Source of the DNA: an uncultured Treponema sp.
GTDB taxonomy: Bacteria; Spirochaetota; Spirochaetia; Treponematales; Treponemataceae
Reading direction: 5' to 3'
Length of the DNA: 13,845 nt
Assembly: GCA_937885175.1 (NCBI GenBank)
Contig: CAKZZO010000154.1
Location: 1-13,845, forward strand
A model generated the notes under the pieces. That model had not been told where the DNA came from and ran no database searches. It was given only the letters and a program-made list of their open reading frames with translations. Numbering within the stretch: position 1 is the stretch's first letter; every line of letters starts with the position of its first letter. Positions 6,932 to 13,791 of the stretch are shown piece by piece. Made by a program: the position numbers and the translations under genes.

Positions 6932-6960
6932 TTGACGGTAAAACAAATCGGTATTACAAT
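6932..6960 (+). promoter_or_regulatory. Promoter for the duplicated-domain gene
   Basis: TTGACG at 6932-6937 and TACAAT at 6955-6960 are spaced 17 bp. The predicted transcript would start near 6967, about 9 bases before the ATG, leaving no room for a Shine-Dalgarno. An alternative -10, TATAAC at 6963-6968, would give an essentially leaderless transcript but lacks a spaced -35. Confidence 0.55.
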
Positions 6961-6975
6961 AGTATAACATATTAA

Positions 6976-7947
6976 ATGGAAAAGTTTGAAGAAGAATCAA
7001 TCGGTTTTGATGATACTTTTGAAATTGAATGTCTCATCTACGACATGTTGGAAAAAACTATTTCTAAAGCGGTTGATGACGAATTACATAAAGACGGTGA
7101 GACTCCTCTGATTATCGCAAAAGAAACGATGATTAAGAATATTTTGGCCCATAATATTGATGGACTTGAAGAACAGCAGTATATGACCGTTGGTCCTGAG
7201 GGAAAAACCTATCTGTGCGGCAGTTGGCTTATGCGCCCTGTTCTTACTGATGACGGCAGCTACATTCCAACCATGGATTATATCAAGGCAAAAACGGACT
7301 GTACCAATATCATTTTTCTGCCCAATAAAACAGGCATTGACATGCGCAAGGAATTGTGGTTTGCAAAAAATACGGATTACACTTCCTACAACTTGCCCAA
7401 AGACTGTCGTATTGAAAATCCCGAGGAAGGTATGCCGCCAATAGAAATGATGGGTATGGGCGGTAGAAGACCTCCAATGGGTGCCGGTGGACTGTCTGCA
7501 GGAATGGGAAGACCGCCACAGCCTGAGGCAGCACATTCTGACACAATGGCGTTTGCCCCTGCTGGTGAAGCAAAAGCACTTCTTTCTCCTTCTGCACTGA
7601 TAGAAACACTAAGAAAAACAATTTCATCTATGATAGAAAATACTATCCGCCAGTCAGTTGAAGAGAGCATCGACAGAGACAAGCTGCCGCAGCCAAAGGA
7701 TAAGGATTCAATGATTAAAGGCATTGCTGCCCGTAATATTACCGAAATGGAAAAAGGAAAGTATATCTTTGCAGGCGATGACGGAACTGTCTACCTCTGT
7801 GGTGATTGGCTTTTGCGGCAAATACCAGTAAATGGTGTGAGAATGCCTGTTATCGGTTTTCTGAAACAGCAGTTTCACCAGTACGAAAATATTGTTTACC
7901 GTCCGGACATCCGTGGAACGATACTGCTATCCCAAATGAAAAAATAA
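6976..7947 (+). CDS. Uncharacterised protein with two copies of one domain and a Gly/Pro/Met-rich linker
   Basis: A 323-residue protein that I do not recognise. It contains the same domain twice. In the first copy (about 17-124), a helical segment precedes KETMIKNILAHNI (49-61) and TYLCGSWLMRPV (78-89). In the second (about 209-318), the equivalents are KDSMIKGIAARNI (243-255) and VYLCGDWLLRQIPV (272-285). The shared pattern is K-x-x-M-I-K-x-I-x-A-x-N-I, then a turn, then Y-L-C-G-x-W-L-x-R. A low-complexity linker rich in Gly, Pro and Met separates the copies (about 149-185, including PPIEMMGMGGRRPPMGAGG). There is no signal peptide or membrane segment, so it is probably cytoplasmic. The conserved Cys and Trp sit in a strand-like segment, but no enzyme motif is seen. 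It is monocistronic: its own promoter lies upstream and a terminator starts at the stop codon. The start is fixed by the promoter. Function unknown. Confidence 0.85.
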   Translation: MEKFEEESIGFDDTFEIECLIYDMLEKTISKAVDDELHKDGETPLIIAKETMIKNILAHNIDGLEEQQYMTVGPEGKTYLCGSWLMRPVLTDDGSYIPTMDYIKAKTDCTNIIFLPNKTGIDMRKELWFAKNTDYTSYNLPKDCRIENPEEGMPPIEMMGMGGRRPPMGAGGLSAGMGRPPQPEAAHSDTMAFAPAGEAKALLSPSALIETLRKTISSMIENTIRQSVEESIDRDKLPQPKDKDSMIKGIAARNITEMEKGKYIFAGDDGTVYLCGDWLLRQIPVNGVRMPVIGFLKQQFHQYENIVYRPDIRGTILLSQMKK

Positions 7948-7972
7948 ATGCCCCGCAGATTGCAGGGCATTT
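7946..7972. terminator. Bidirectional terminator between the duplicated-domain gene and aspS
   Basis: Arms AAATGCCC and GGGCATTT, one C/A mismatch, then GCA/TGC closing a 3-base loop. It begins within the stop codon of the plus-strand gene. On the minus strand the hairpin is followed by ATTTATTTTTT, a good U-tract for aspS; on the plus strand the downstream TTTTCACTTTC is weaker. Confidence 0.75.
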
Positions 7973-7997
7973 TCACTTTCTCTCACCGCTACAGAAC

Positions 7998-9833
7998 TTA
8001 GTCCTTTTCAACCTCAGTGCACAGAATGTGCAAATCCTTCAGTTGCTGCTCATCAACCGGACTGGGGCACTCGTCCATGGGAGAAGCTGCCAGGTTGTTC
8101 TTGGGAAATGCAATGACTTCGTGGATGGAGTCTTCATGGCACATCAGCATAACAAGGCGGTCAAGTCCCGGTGCAATGCCTCCGTGAGGCGGTGCACCAA
8201 ATTTGAATGCCTGTACCAAAAAGCCGAATGCCTTTTCTGCCCGCTCCTGACTGTAGCCCACAATCTTAAAGATGCGCTGCTGCAGTGCCGGGTCGTTGAT
8301 ACGCATTGAGCCAGAAGCCAGTTCGTAGCCATTCAGTACCAAGTCATAGAGGTCGCCCTTTACGCTGCCCGGGTCGCTTTCCAGCGTATCCCAGTATTTT
8401 TTTTGGGGAAGCGTGAACATATGGTGTTCAGTTTCCCAGTGGTTTTCGTCTTCGTTCCATGCAAAGTAGGGAAAGTCAATAATCCATGCAAAGTGGAAGA
8501 TATCCTTGGGGTCGTAGAGATTCAGGTCTTTGCCCAGCTGCTTGCGGACTGCACCCAGAGCAACACAAGCAGTCTGCCATTTTTCGTCGCTCACAAAGAG
8601 GAGCAAGTCATTCTTTTCTGCACCAAGCTTGGGGCAGATTTCGCTTTCCTTGCCCGCAAAGAATTTGCTGATGCCGCCTTCAAATACGCCATTGGCATCG
8701 ACTTTCATCCATGCCAATCCCTTTGCGTGGTTGATTTTTGCAACGCTTTCAAGAGCCTCAATCATCTTGCGGCTATATTTGTCTGCCACATTCTTTACGA
8801 CAAGGGCTTTTAATCCGCTGCGCTTATGGCGTTCAATAGATTTGTCTGCCTTTGCCGCACCCGCCTTGAATGCGTTAAAGTCACTCAGGTCAGCCATAAA
8901 GGCTGCGTCCTGCATTTTTAGGTCAAAGCGCAGGTCAGGCTTGTCGCTTCCGTACAGGTCAAAGGCATCATCCCATGCAATGCGGTCAAAGTGTACCGGA
9001 AGTTCGTAGTTCATTGTCTTCTTAAAGACATAGCCCATCATGCCTTCGGTGGTCTCCAGAACTTCCTCGCGGTTGGTAAAGGAAAGTTCCATATCAATCT
9101 GGGTAAATTCCGGCTGACGGTCGCCACGGGCATCTTCATCGCGGTAACAGCGGGCAATCTGAAAATACTTGTCAAAGCCAGAGACCATTAAAAGCTGCTT
9201 GTAGAGCTGGGGAGACTGGGGCAGAGAATAGAATTTTCCTGGATGAACGCGACTGGGAACAAGATAGTCTCGTGCGCCTTCGGGTGTTGATTTAATAAAG
9301 GTAGGCGTTTCAATTTCAAGAAAGCCTTTTTGAGTCAGGTATTCCCGCACCGCAAAAGTCACTTGAGAACGCAGAATAATGTGATGCTGCATGGGCTCAC
9401 GGCGCAGGTCAAGGTATCGGTACTTTAGGCGTAAGTCTTCGTTGGGCAGAACAATGGTTCCGTCTTTCTGGCGCACTTCTTCAATAGAAAAGGGCAGTTC
9501 CTGGGAAGTGGTAAAGATTTCAATGTCTTTTGCCTCCACTTCAATTTCGCCAGTCGCCATGTCCTTGTTCACGTCTTTTTCGCTGCGGGCGGCAACTATG
9601 CCTTCTACTGCAATACAATATTCACTTTTGAGGCTGGAGGCGATTTTCTTTACTTGGTCAGAAGCACCATCGCCCACCATCACCTGCGTAATGCCATAGC
9701 GGTCACGCAAGCGTATAAATACAATGCCACCCAAATCGCGGGTACGGCTTACCCATCCGTTCAATACAACAGTCTTACCAACATCGCTCTTGCGCAATTC
9801 GCCACAAGTAACGGTACGTTTTGTGTTTTCCAT
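7998..9833 (-). CDS. aspS: Aspartyl-tRNA synthetase
   Basis: A 611-residue bacterial-type class IIb synthetase that charges tRNA-Asp using aspartate and ATP in the cytoplasm. The N-terminal OB-fold anticodon-binding domain covers about 5-105 (NGWVSRTRDLGG, 25-36). The catalytic core contains the family stretch YRYLDLRR (138-145), motif 2 CYRDEDARGDRQPEFTQ (229-245) and motif 3 GIAPGLDRL (552-560). The bacterial GAD insertion domain lies between motifs 2 and 3 (about 290-430). Length is close to that of other bacterial AspRS and all motifs are complete. The start at 9833 gives the normal N-terminus; no Shine-Dalgarno precedes it, and a promoter ends about 9 bases upstream. It follows ompA on the same strand after a 145-bp gap containing a probable terminator, so it is likely transcribed on its own. 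Confidence 0.97.
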   Translation of the reverse strand: MENTKRTVTCGELRKSDVGKTVVLNGWVSRTRDLGGIVFIRLRDRYGITQVMVGDGASDQVKKIASSLKSEYCIAVEGIVAARSEKDVNKDMATGEIEVEAKDIEIFTTSQELPFSIEEVRQKDGTIVLPNEDLRLKYRYLDLRREPMQHHIILRSQVTFAVREYLTQKGFLEIETPTFIKSTPEGARDYLVPSRVHPGKFYSLPQSPQLYKQLLMVSGFDKYFQIARCYRDEDARGDRQPEFTQIDMELSFTNREEVLETTEGMMGYVFKKTMNYELPVHFDRIAWDDAFDLYGSDKPDLRFDLKMQDAAFMADLSDFNAFKAGAAKADKSIERHKRSGLKALVVKNVADKYSRKMIEALESVAKINHAKGLAWMKVDANGVFEGGISKFFAGKESEICPKLGAEKNDLLLFVSDEKWQTACVALGAVRKQLGKDLNLYDPKDIFHFAWIIDFPYFAWNEDENHWETEHHMFTLPQKKYWDTLESDPGSVKGDLYDLVLNGYELASGSMRINDPALQQRIFKIVGYSQERAEKAFGFLVQAFKFGAPPHGGIAPGLDRLVMLMCHEDSIHEVIAFPKNNLAASPMDECPSPVDEQQLKDLHILCTEVEKD

Positions 9834-9842
9834 AATAATATT

Positions 9843-9871
9843 ATTTTAACGAGGCAGAAGATTTTATACAA
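9843..9871 (-). promoter_or_regulatory. Promoter for aspS
   Basis: On the minus strand, TTGTAT (9871-9866) and TAAAAT (9848-9843) are spaced 17 bp. The -10 ends 9 bases before the ATG, predicting a very short leader. The sequence is AT-rich and TAATAT at 9843-9838 is an alternative -10, so the exact start is uncertain. Confidence 0.45.
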
Positions 9872-9875
9872 GAAG

Positions 9876-9899
9876 AAAAAAATCGCCCCACAGGGCAAC
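9876..9899 (-). terminator. Rho-independent terminator after ompA
   Basis: On the minus strand, GCCC TGTG GGGC forms a 4-bp GC stem that extends by wobble and A-U pairs to about 7 bp, followed by a run of seven T (9882-9876). It lies about 80 bp past the ompA stop codon, after three other hairpins, and just upstream of the aspS promoter. Confidence 0.65.
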
Positions 9900-9905
9900 T
9901 CTACG

Positions 9906-9925
9906 AGCGCGCACGGATATGCGCT
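9906..9925. repeat. Imperfect palindrome in the ompA 3' region
   Basis: AGCGCG and TATGCGCT flank CACGGA. The same two flanks occur fused without the 6-base insert at 11906-11919, so the element is repeated at two gene ends in the window. Confidence 0.5.
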
Positions 9926-9934
9926 GAAAAGCCT

Positions 9935-9958
9935 AGACGGGAGCGACTGCTCCCGTCT
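9935..9958. other. Perfect 10-bp hairpin in the ompA 3' region
   Basis: Arms AGACGGGAGC and GCTCCCGTCT are exactly complementary around a 4-base loop. It lies just after the stop-codon hairpin of ompA and has no following T-run of its own. Confidence 0.75.
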
Positions 9959-9959
9959 C

Positions 9960-9990
9960 GTTGTAAAGTGACAGGATGTCACTTTGTAAC
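9960..9990 (-). other. Stem-loop spanning the ompA stop codon
   Basis: In the ompA mRNA, a 14-bp stem (12 Watson-Crick pairs plus two G-U pairs; arms beginning GTTACAAAGTGACA) closes a 3-base loop. The 5' arm contains the last three codons and the TGA stop. It could protect the 3' end or slow termination. Confidence 0.7.
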
Positions 9991-11355
9991 GATGAATTCA
10001 ACCCTGCGGTTTTTCCACCAGTGGGCACGGTCTTCCCATGCGGCAAGGGGATTTTCACCGCCTTTACCTATAGCCGTAATATTGTCTTTTTTAAGGCCGC
10101 GGTGCTTGAGCTGCTTTTTGATTGACTCAGCACGTTCCTGTGACAGGGGAATCAGTTCTTTGATGTTTTCTTCTTCGGTGTTGGAAACATTGTTGGCATA
10201 TCCCTGTACTTCCACCTGAATGTCCTGACTTAGGGCAAGAGCCTGTTTTGCAATGCTGTCCAGGGTCTCTTTGTTTGCTTCTTTTTGAGCATCGGTCAGC
10301 GTGTCAAAACTTGCGGCGTTTGCGTCAAAGTAAATGGTATTGACCACGATTTTCCACTGTTTCTGGGGGATGATTTCTTCCATCAATACACCTGTCTTGA
10401 AAGATGCAGTGCCTGTCACCGCTTCGTCACCCAGTCTTGCCTTGTCTCCTGCTGATGGATTGATTGTCGTTCGTACCGTGTAGGTTTCAGAAGAAAAGAG
10501 TTTGTCTCCGTTATCAGTTTTGCCGTCCCAAGTGAGCTGGGGAATATCGCCTTTTCCTGTCCAGGTTTTGAGCAGGCCTTTCTGCTGATCCAGTACTTCT
10601 ACTTTCCAGCTTTCGGGAGATTCCTTGAGATTTTTTGTGGAAGTCTTAATGTCAATCGTATCATTTACGCCATTTCCATCGGGGGTGAATCCTTTTTGAG
10701 GTGAAAATTTCGTGACGACTGTACCAACGGGCTTGCTGTCTTTTCCAAAGGGGTAGATACGGAAACCGACTGTTGCGCGGGGGTATGCCATAATGCCGTT
10801 ACAATACTTGCTGTTGTGGAACATATTGTAGTCAAATCCGATGTAGGGAACTGCCCGTTCGGTGTCGGGAACAAAGGCTAGTTCAAGTGATGCGTTCCAG
10901 AAAGGAGCAAGAGCATCTCCAAAATCAATGTCGCTTGCCGTAAAGCAGTTTAAGCCGCCAGAAATGCCTGGCACGATTTCAAGCCATGTGGGGAGGAAAG
11001 AGAGGGTATTTTTTGAAAGAAGGCGACGCAGCTGCAATGAGAAAATATTGTTTTTTATATTGCCAAATCCGCCGTCATGCTTTGCCTTGCCAAAATAATC
11101 GCGGGTGTAGGCAAGTCCTAAAAGCCAGCCACCCCAGTTGTAGCCCGCTCCAACTGCAAATCCTCCACTGGATTCCGTAAGGGATTTGCCTGCATCAAAG
11201 GAATAGGCGGGAAAGACAATTGCTCCCTGTGCTTCCAGATAGATATGGCTTGCTGTCGCGCTTTCAGACGGAATGAAGTCTCCAGAATCAGGTTCAGAAA
11301 AAGCCAGAGCGCTTGCAAGACTCAGCGTCACTACAGATAGAATGATTTTTTTCAT
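9979..11355 (-). CDS. OmpA-family outer-membrane protein: beta-barrel, FlgD-like Ig domain and OmpA_C domain
   Basis: A 458-residue exported protein. The signal peptide MKKIILSVVTLSLASALAFS precedes a likely cleavage near residue 20. Residues about 30-205 alternate aromatic and small residues like a small outer-membrane beta-barrel. Residues about 217-300 contain FTPDGNGVNDTIDI (223-236) and LTWDGKTDNGD (274-284), as in FlgD-like/gliding-type Ig domains. Residues about 335-458 form an OmpA C-terminal domain: TIYFDANAASFD 340-351, LSQERAESIKKQL 404-416, NRRVEFIV 449-456. The pocket residue that is normally Asp in G-H-T-D is Asn388 (GYAN), while the LSxxRA arginine (R408) is kept. It probably links the outer membrane to peptidoglycan. 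A GAGG Shine-Dalgarno (11364-11361) lies 6 bases before the ATG, and a strong promoter is further upstream. aspS follows. Confidence 0.88.
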   Translation of the reverse strand: MKKIILSVVTLSLASALAFSEPDSGDFIPSESATASHIYLEAQGAIVFPAYSFDAGKSLTESSGGFAVGAGYNWGGWLLGLAYTRDYFGKAKHDGGFGNIKNNIFSLQLRRLLSKNTLSFLPTWLEIVPGISGGLNCFTASDIDFGDALAPFWNASLELAFVPDTERAVPYIGFDYNMFHNSKYCNGIMAYPRATVGFRIYPFGKDSKPVGTVVTKFSPQKGFTPDGNGVNDTIDIKTSTKNLKESPESWKVEVLDQQKGLLKTWTGKGDIPQLTWDGKTDNGDKLFSSETYTVRTTINPSAGDKARLGDEAVTGTASFKTGVLMEEIIPQKQWKIVVNTIYFDANAASFDTLTDAQKEANKETLDSIAKQALALSQDIQVEVQGYANNVSNTEEENIKELIPLSQERAESIKKQLKHRGLKKDNITAIGKGGENPLAAWEDRAHWWKNRRVEFIVTK

Positions 11356-11384
11356 ATTTTCCTCACAGGTAAGATATTTTTTAA

Positions 11385-11413
11385 ATTTTATTTCTTGCAG
11401 GGGCAGTTGTCAA
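11385..11413 (-). promoter_or_regulatory. Promoter for the OmpA-family gene
   Basis: A consensus -35 TTGACA (11413-11408) and TAAAAT (11390-11385) are separated by exactly 17 bp on the minus strand. The transcript would start near 11378, giving a leader of about 23 bases that includes the GAGG Shine-Dalgarno. This is the best promoter match in the window. Confidence 0.75.
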
Positions 11414-11421
11414 TGACGGTA

Positions 11422-11450
11422 TTGCTGAATTTTCAATAATTTACAATAAT
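11422..11450 (+). promoter_or_regulatory. Possible promoter for the zinc-ribbon gene
   Basis: TTGCTG (11422-11427) and AATAAT (11445-11450) are spaced 17 bp, back to back with the ompA promoter. The predicted start falls 1-2 bases before the ATG at 11459, and no Shine-Dalgarno is present. The -10 is weak (TACAAT at 11442-11447 is an alternative). Confidence 0.35.
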
Positions 11451-11458
11451 AAAGTGTT

Positions 11459-11887
11459 ATGTTCGACCCCCTTGTGTGGATAGGAATATTCCTTGCCTTT
11501 GCACTGATTATCTTTGCCCTCCGCTATTTTTGGCAGCGAAATGAAAATCGGCAGACGGACTCAAAAGCAGATTCCCTGCGCAGGCAAAAAGACGAGCATG
11601 GCAATATTGATTTTGTGCGCTGTCCTGTCTGCAACACGCCCCTTGCTAAAAGCGACAATCTTTCTTCCAAGGTTTTCCGCCCCATGAACACTCCCGACCA
11701 GCGCATGATTGTAATGGGCTGCCCTCACTGCTATCCCCTTGCCCAAGCGGGCATCAAACGGGCCTGTCCTGTCTGTGGAAAACCCATTCCTCCAGACGGC
11801 TACCTTGTCGCCCGTCTCTTTAACCACGCGCACAACAAAAAGCACGTCATCATTACCAGTTGCAGTGAAGAGCAGAAAAAGCGGTAG
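11459..11887 (+). CDS. Membrane-anchored protein with tandem zinc ribbons
   Basis: A 142-residue protein with one N-terminal membrane helix (about 4-23, PLVWIGIFLAFALIIFALRY) and a basic, soluble C-terminal part probably facing the cytoplasm. The soluble part is a tandem duplication of a Cys-rich unit. Copy 1 is CPVC (55-58) with CPHC (88-91); copy 2 is CPVC (103-106) with a final CSEE (135-138). Both copies share CPVCxxP followed by an (R/K)xF segment and a hydrophobic strand before the last Cys pair. The second unit lacks its fourth Cys, so it may use a His (H123, H125 or H129) or bind zinc poorly. No enzymatic motif; function unknown. It is divergent from ompA and convergent with fadD. The start is set by the membrane helix; no Shine-Dalgarno is visible. 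Confidence 0.8.
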   Translation: MFDPLVWIGIFLAFALIIFALRYFWQRNENRQTDSKADSLRRQKDEHGNIDFVRCPVCNTPLAKSDNLSSKVFRPMNTPDQRMIVMGCPHCYPLAQAGIKRACPVCGKPIPPDGYLVARLFNHAHNKKHVIITSCSEEQKKR

Positions 11888-11904
11888 CGCTGGTAACCCC
11901 GAAG

Positions 11905-11920
11905 TAGCGCGTATGCGCTA
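11905..11920. repeat. Perfect palindromic hairpin in a TAGCG-rich gene-end element
   Basis: Arms TAGCGC and GCGCTA enclose a 4-base loop GTAT. The words TAGCG recur at 11885, 11905, 11926 and 11943 within this 80-bp gap. The hairpin shares its sequence with the palindrome at 9906-9925, minus a 6-base insert. It may serve as a gene-end structure between the convergent zinc-ribbon and fadD genes. Confidence 0.5.
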
Positions 11921-11947
11921 TGAGCGTAGCGAAGGGTGAACATAGCG

Positions 11948-11961
11948 ACGGCGCAAGCCGT
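11948..11961. terminator. GNRA-type hairpin between convergent zinc-ribbon gene and fadD
   Basis: ACGGC and GCCGT close a GCAA tetraloop, a very stable small hairpin on the plus strand. A further GCG/CGC pairing is possible with a 2-base bulge. No T-run follows on either strand, so termination here would not be of the classic intrinsic type. Confidence 0.35.
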
Positions 11962-11967
11962 ACCGCC

Positions 11968-13713
11968 CTACTGCTTGTAGTTGCGCTTGACTTTCTGTGT
12001 GGTCGTCATTTCCAGCGGCTTTTCCAGCAGGGTGATTTTACTGATGCGGGCATAGGGCTGCAGGCTCTTGTTTACGCTGTCTACAAGCTGCTTCATCTGA
12101 GCGTAAACGCTTTCTGCCTTTTCATTTCCCTGGCGGCTGATACCCAAATTTTTGAACACATCTTCACTGGGGTAAATCAAGGCTTCAATTTCTTCGCTCT
12201 TGTGGGCCTTGTCTGCAATATAGCCCTGTACGGTAATCTGTTCGATGTCGGTGTAGAGCTGGAAGGCATTTTCTATTTCTTCCGGATAGACGTTTTTGCC
12301 TCCTTCGGTGACAATCATGTTTTTGGCACGTCCGGCGAGAATCAGATAGCCTTCGCTGTCCAGTCGGCCCAAATCGCCTGTGCGGAACCAGCCGTCCTCA
12401 GTGAAGACTTTTGCAGTTTCTTCCGGCATATTGTAGTAGCCCTGAAAAACCATTGGTCCTTTGACGCAGACTTCTCCCACACCGTCCGCCGCCGGGTCAA
12501 GGATTTTCATTTCCATCCAAGGAAAGAAATACTGGCCAACGCTTTCAATCTTAAAATGCTCCACAGGATTAAGGGTGATAATCGGACTGGTTTCTGTAAG
12601 TCCGTAGCCCTGTACAAAATCAATGCCCATTTCGTTGTAGACCTTGAAGACGCTTGCCGCTAAAGGCCCGCCGCCACAGATGGCGATTCTCAGCGAATAG
12701 ATATTTGCCTGTTCCAGAACAGCACGGAAGAGTTTTTTACCGATGTTGATGCGGAAAAGTTTTTTTACGATGTAGGAAATGGACAGCAAAAGACGGATAA
12801 GACCATATATAAGTGCCCCTTTTGCACGGATGCCTTTCATGATGCCGGCGAGCAGTTTGTTGAAGAGCAGGGGCACACCCAAAAGCATGGTAATCTGACC
12901 TTCTTTAAGTTCCTTCATCAGGCGGGTAACAGCCATGCTCTTTCCAAAGACGACCTGTGCGCCCACGGAAATTGCCTCAATGAAAACCGCAAGCATGGTA
13001 TATGCGTGATGAATGGGGAGCAGGGCATAGAATACGTCAGTTTCGTACAGGGTCATGCGGCTGGTGGCGATATATGCGTCGCTTACAAGGTTTTTGTGGG
13101 TAAGCATAACGCCCTTTGGAGTACCCGTTGTGCCGCTGGTAAAGAGTATGACAGCCAAATCGCTTTCTGCCACTTTGTTTTCTGCCCGCTGAGTGGAAAA
13201 ATCTTGCTCTGCAGAAAGGTTGTAGGCATAGGAGTCTGCATGTTTTGGACTCAGGGAATAGACTTTGTAGGAGAAATTGCCTTGGGCAAAATGCGAATAT
13301 TTTTCTTCATCAACAAAAAGGAATTTTGGCTGAGCCGTGCTCAGAAGATTTTCTACTTCACCGTTACTCAATGCATAGTCAATCGGACAGACGGTGGCTC
13401 CTGCATACATGGCTGCAAGGTAGACTGTAGCCCATTCAGGTGAGTTTTTTCCTGTAACGGCAACCCGGTCTCCTTTTACAATGCCATTGGCAGAAAACCA
13501 GTTGGCCAGCGTGTTTATTTTGGAGAGTACCTGCACATAGGTGAGCGTCTGTTTTGCGCCGTTTTCGCCCTCAAAGTCAGTAAAGCAGGGACGCAGGGGA
13601 AATCGTTTTGCAGTGATAGAAAACATTTCCGGCAGGGTAGGCCATTCGCCTGTAAAATCTCTGCCCCGAAATTCATCTAAGAATGACCATTTGATTTGCG
13701 GTGTCTTTGCCAT
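11968..13713 (-). CDS. fadD: Long-chain fatty-acid-CoA ligase (AMP-forming)
   Basis: A 581-residue member of the adenylate-forming superfamily that activates fatty acids to acyl-CoA using ATP and CoA. Visible motifs: the phosphate loop FTSGTTGTPKGVMLTHKN (191-208), substrate segment GYGLTETSPI (369-378), GEVCVKGP (413-420), GWFRTGDLG (441-449), GRAKNMIVTEGGKNVYPEEIE (461-481) and the C-terminal catalytic-lysine region TTTQKVKRNYK (570-580). The hydrophobic stretch near 300-330 is typical of bacterial long-chain members and may contact the membrane. Length fits the family. The start at 13713 has AAGGA (13724-13720) 6 bases upstream and a promoter behind it; the reading frame runs on in frame to the window edge, but that extension crosses the promoter and the terminal repeat. 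In a spirochaete it would activate host or environmental fatty acids for lipid synthesis. Chain-length preference is not visible. Confidence 0.9.
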   Translation of the reverse strand: MAKTPQIKWSFLDEFRGRDFTGEWPTLPEMFSITAKRFPLRPCFTDFEGENGAKQTLTYVQVLSKINTLANWFSANGIVKGDRVAVTGKNSPEWATVYLAAMYAGATVCPIDYALSNGEVENLLSTAQPKFLFVDEEKYSHFAQGNFSYKVYSLSPKHADSYAYNLSAEQDFSTQRAENKVAESDLAVILFTSGTTGTPKGVMLTHKNLVSDAYIATSRMTLYETDVFYALLPIHHAYTMLAVFIEAISVGAQVVFGKSMAVTRLMKELKEGQITMLLGVPLLFNKLLAGIMKGIRAKGALIYGLIRLLLSISYIVKKLFRINIGKKLFRAVLEQANIYSLRIAICGGGPLAASVFKVYNEMGIDFVQGYGLTETSPIITLNPVEHFKIESVGQYFFPWMEMKILDPAADGVGEVCVKGPMVFQGYYNMPEETAKVFTEDGWFRTGDLGRLDSEGYLILAGRAKNMIVTEGGKNVYPEEIENAFQLYTDIEQITVQGYIADKAHKSEEIEALIYPSEDVFKNLGISRQGNEKAESVYAQMKQLVDSVNKSLQPYARISKITLLEKPLEMTTTQKVKRNYKQ

Positions 13714-13749
13714 ATGACGTCCTTTTTTGTGCTGTTTTATTCTATATAT

Positions 13750-13778
13750 ATTATCGCACAGGTTTCTAAAATACACAA
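13750..13778 (-). promoter_or_regulatory. Promoter for the fatty-acid-CoA ligase gene
   Basis: On the minus strand, TTGTGT (13778-13773) and GATAAT (13755-13750) are separated by 17 bp. The transcript would begin about 30 bases before the ATG, leaving room for the AAGGA Shine-Dalgarno. The right terminal repeat starts 14 bp further upstream. Confidence 0.55.
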
Positions 13779-13791
13779 GGCTTGAATAAAA

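Larger units (their letters stand above)
6639..6975. other. Intergenic region between divergent apbE and duplicated-domain gene, with repeats
   Basis: A 337-bp region without a credible gene. From left to right it holds the apbE leader, which includes an imperfect hairpin with arms CAGTGG/CCACTG (6666-6697); two 31-bp diverged inverted repeat units (6743-6773 and 6799-6829); a 27-bp tandem copy overlapping the second unit (6805-6831 and 6832-6858); and the promoter of the plus-strand gene (6932-6960). A minus-strand reading frame across the repeats translates as repetitive VILNAES peptides and is not taken as a gene. Confidence 0.7.

Noticed and set aside
6782..7000. Minus-strand frame of 72 codons with repeated VILNAES peptides
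   Set aside because: It is a translation of the 27-bp tandem repeat and inverted repeat and overlaps the promoter and start of the plus-strand gene.
11920..12663. Plus-strand frame of 247 codons
   Set aside because: It lies opposite the well-supported fatty-acid-CoA ligase and shows no family motif; an antisense shadow.
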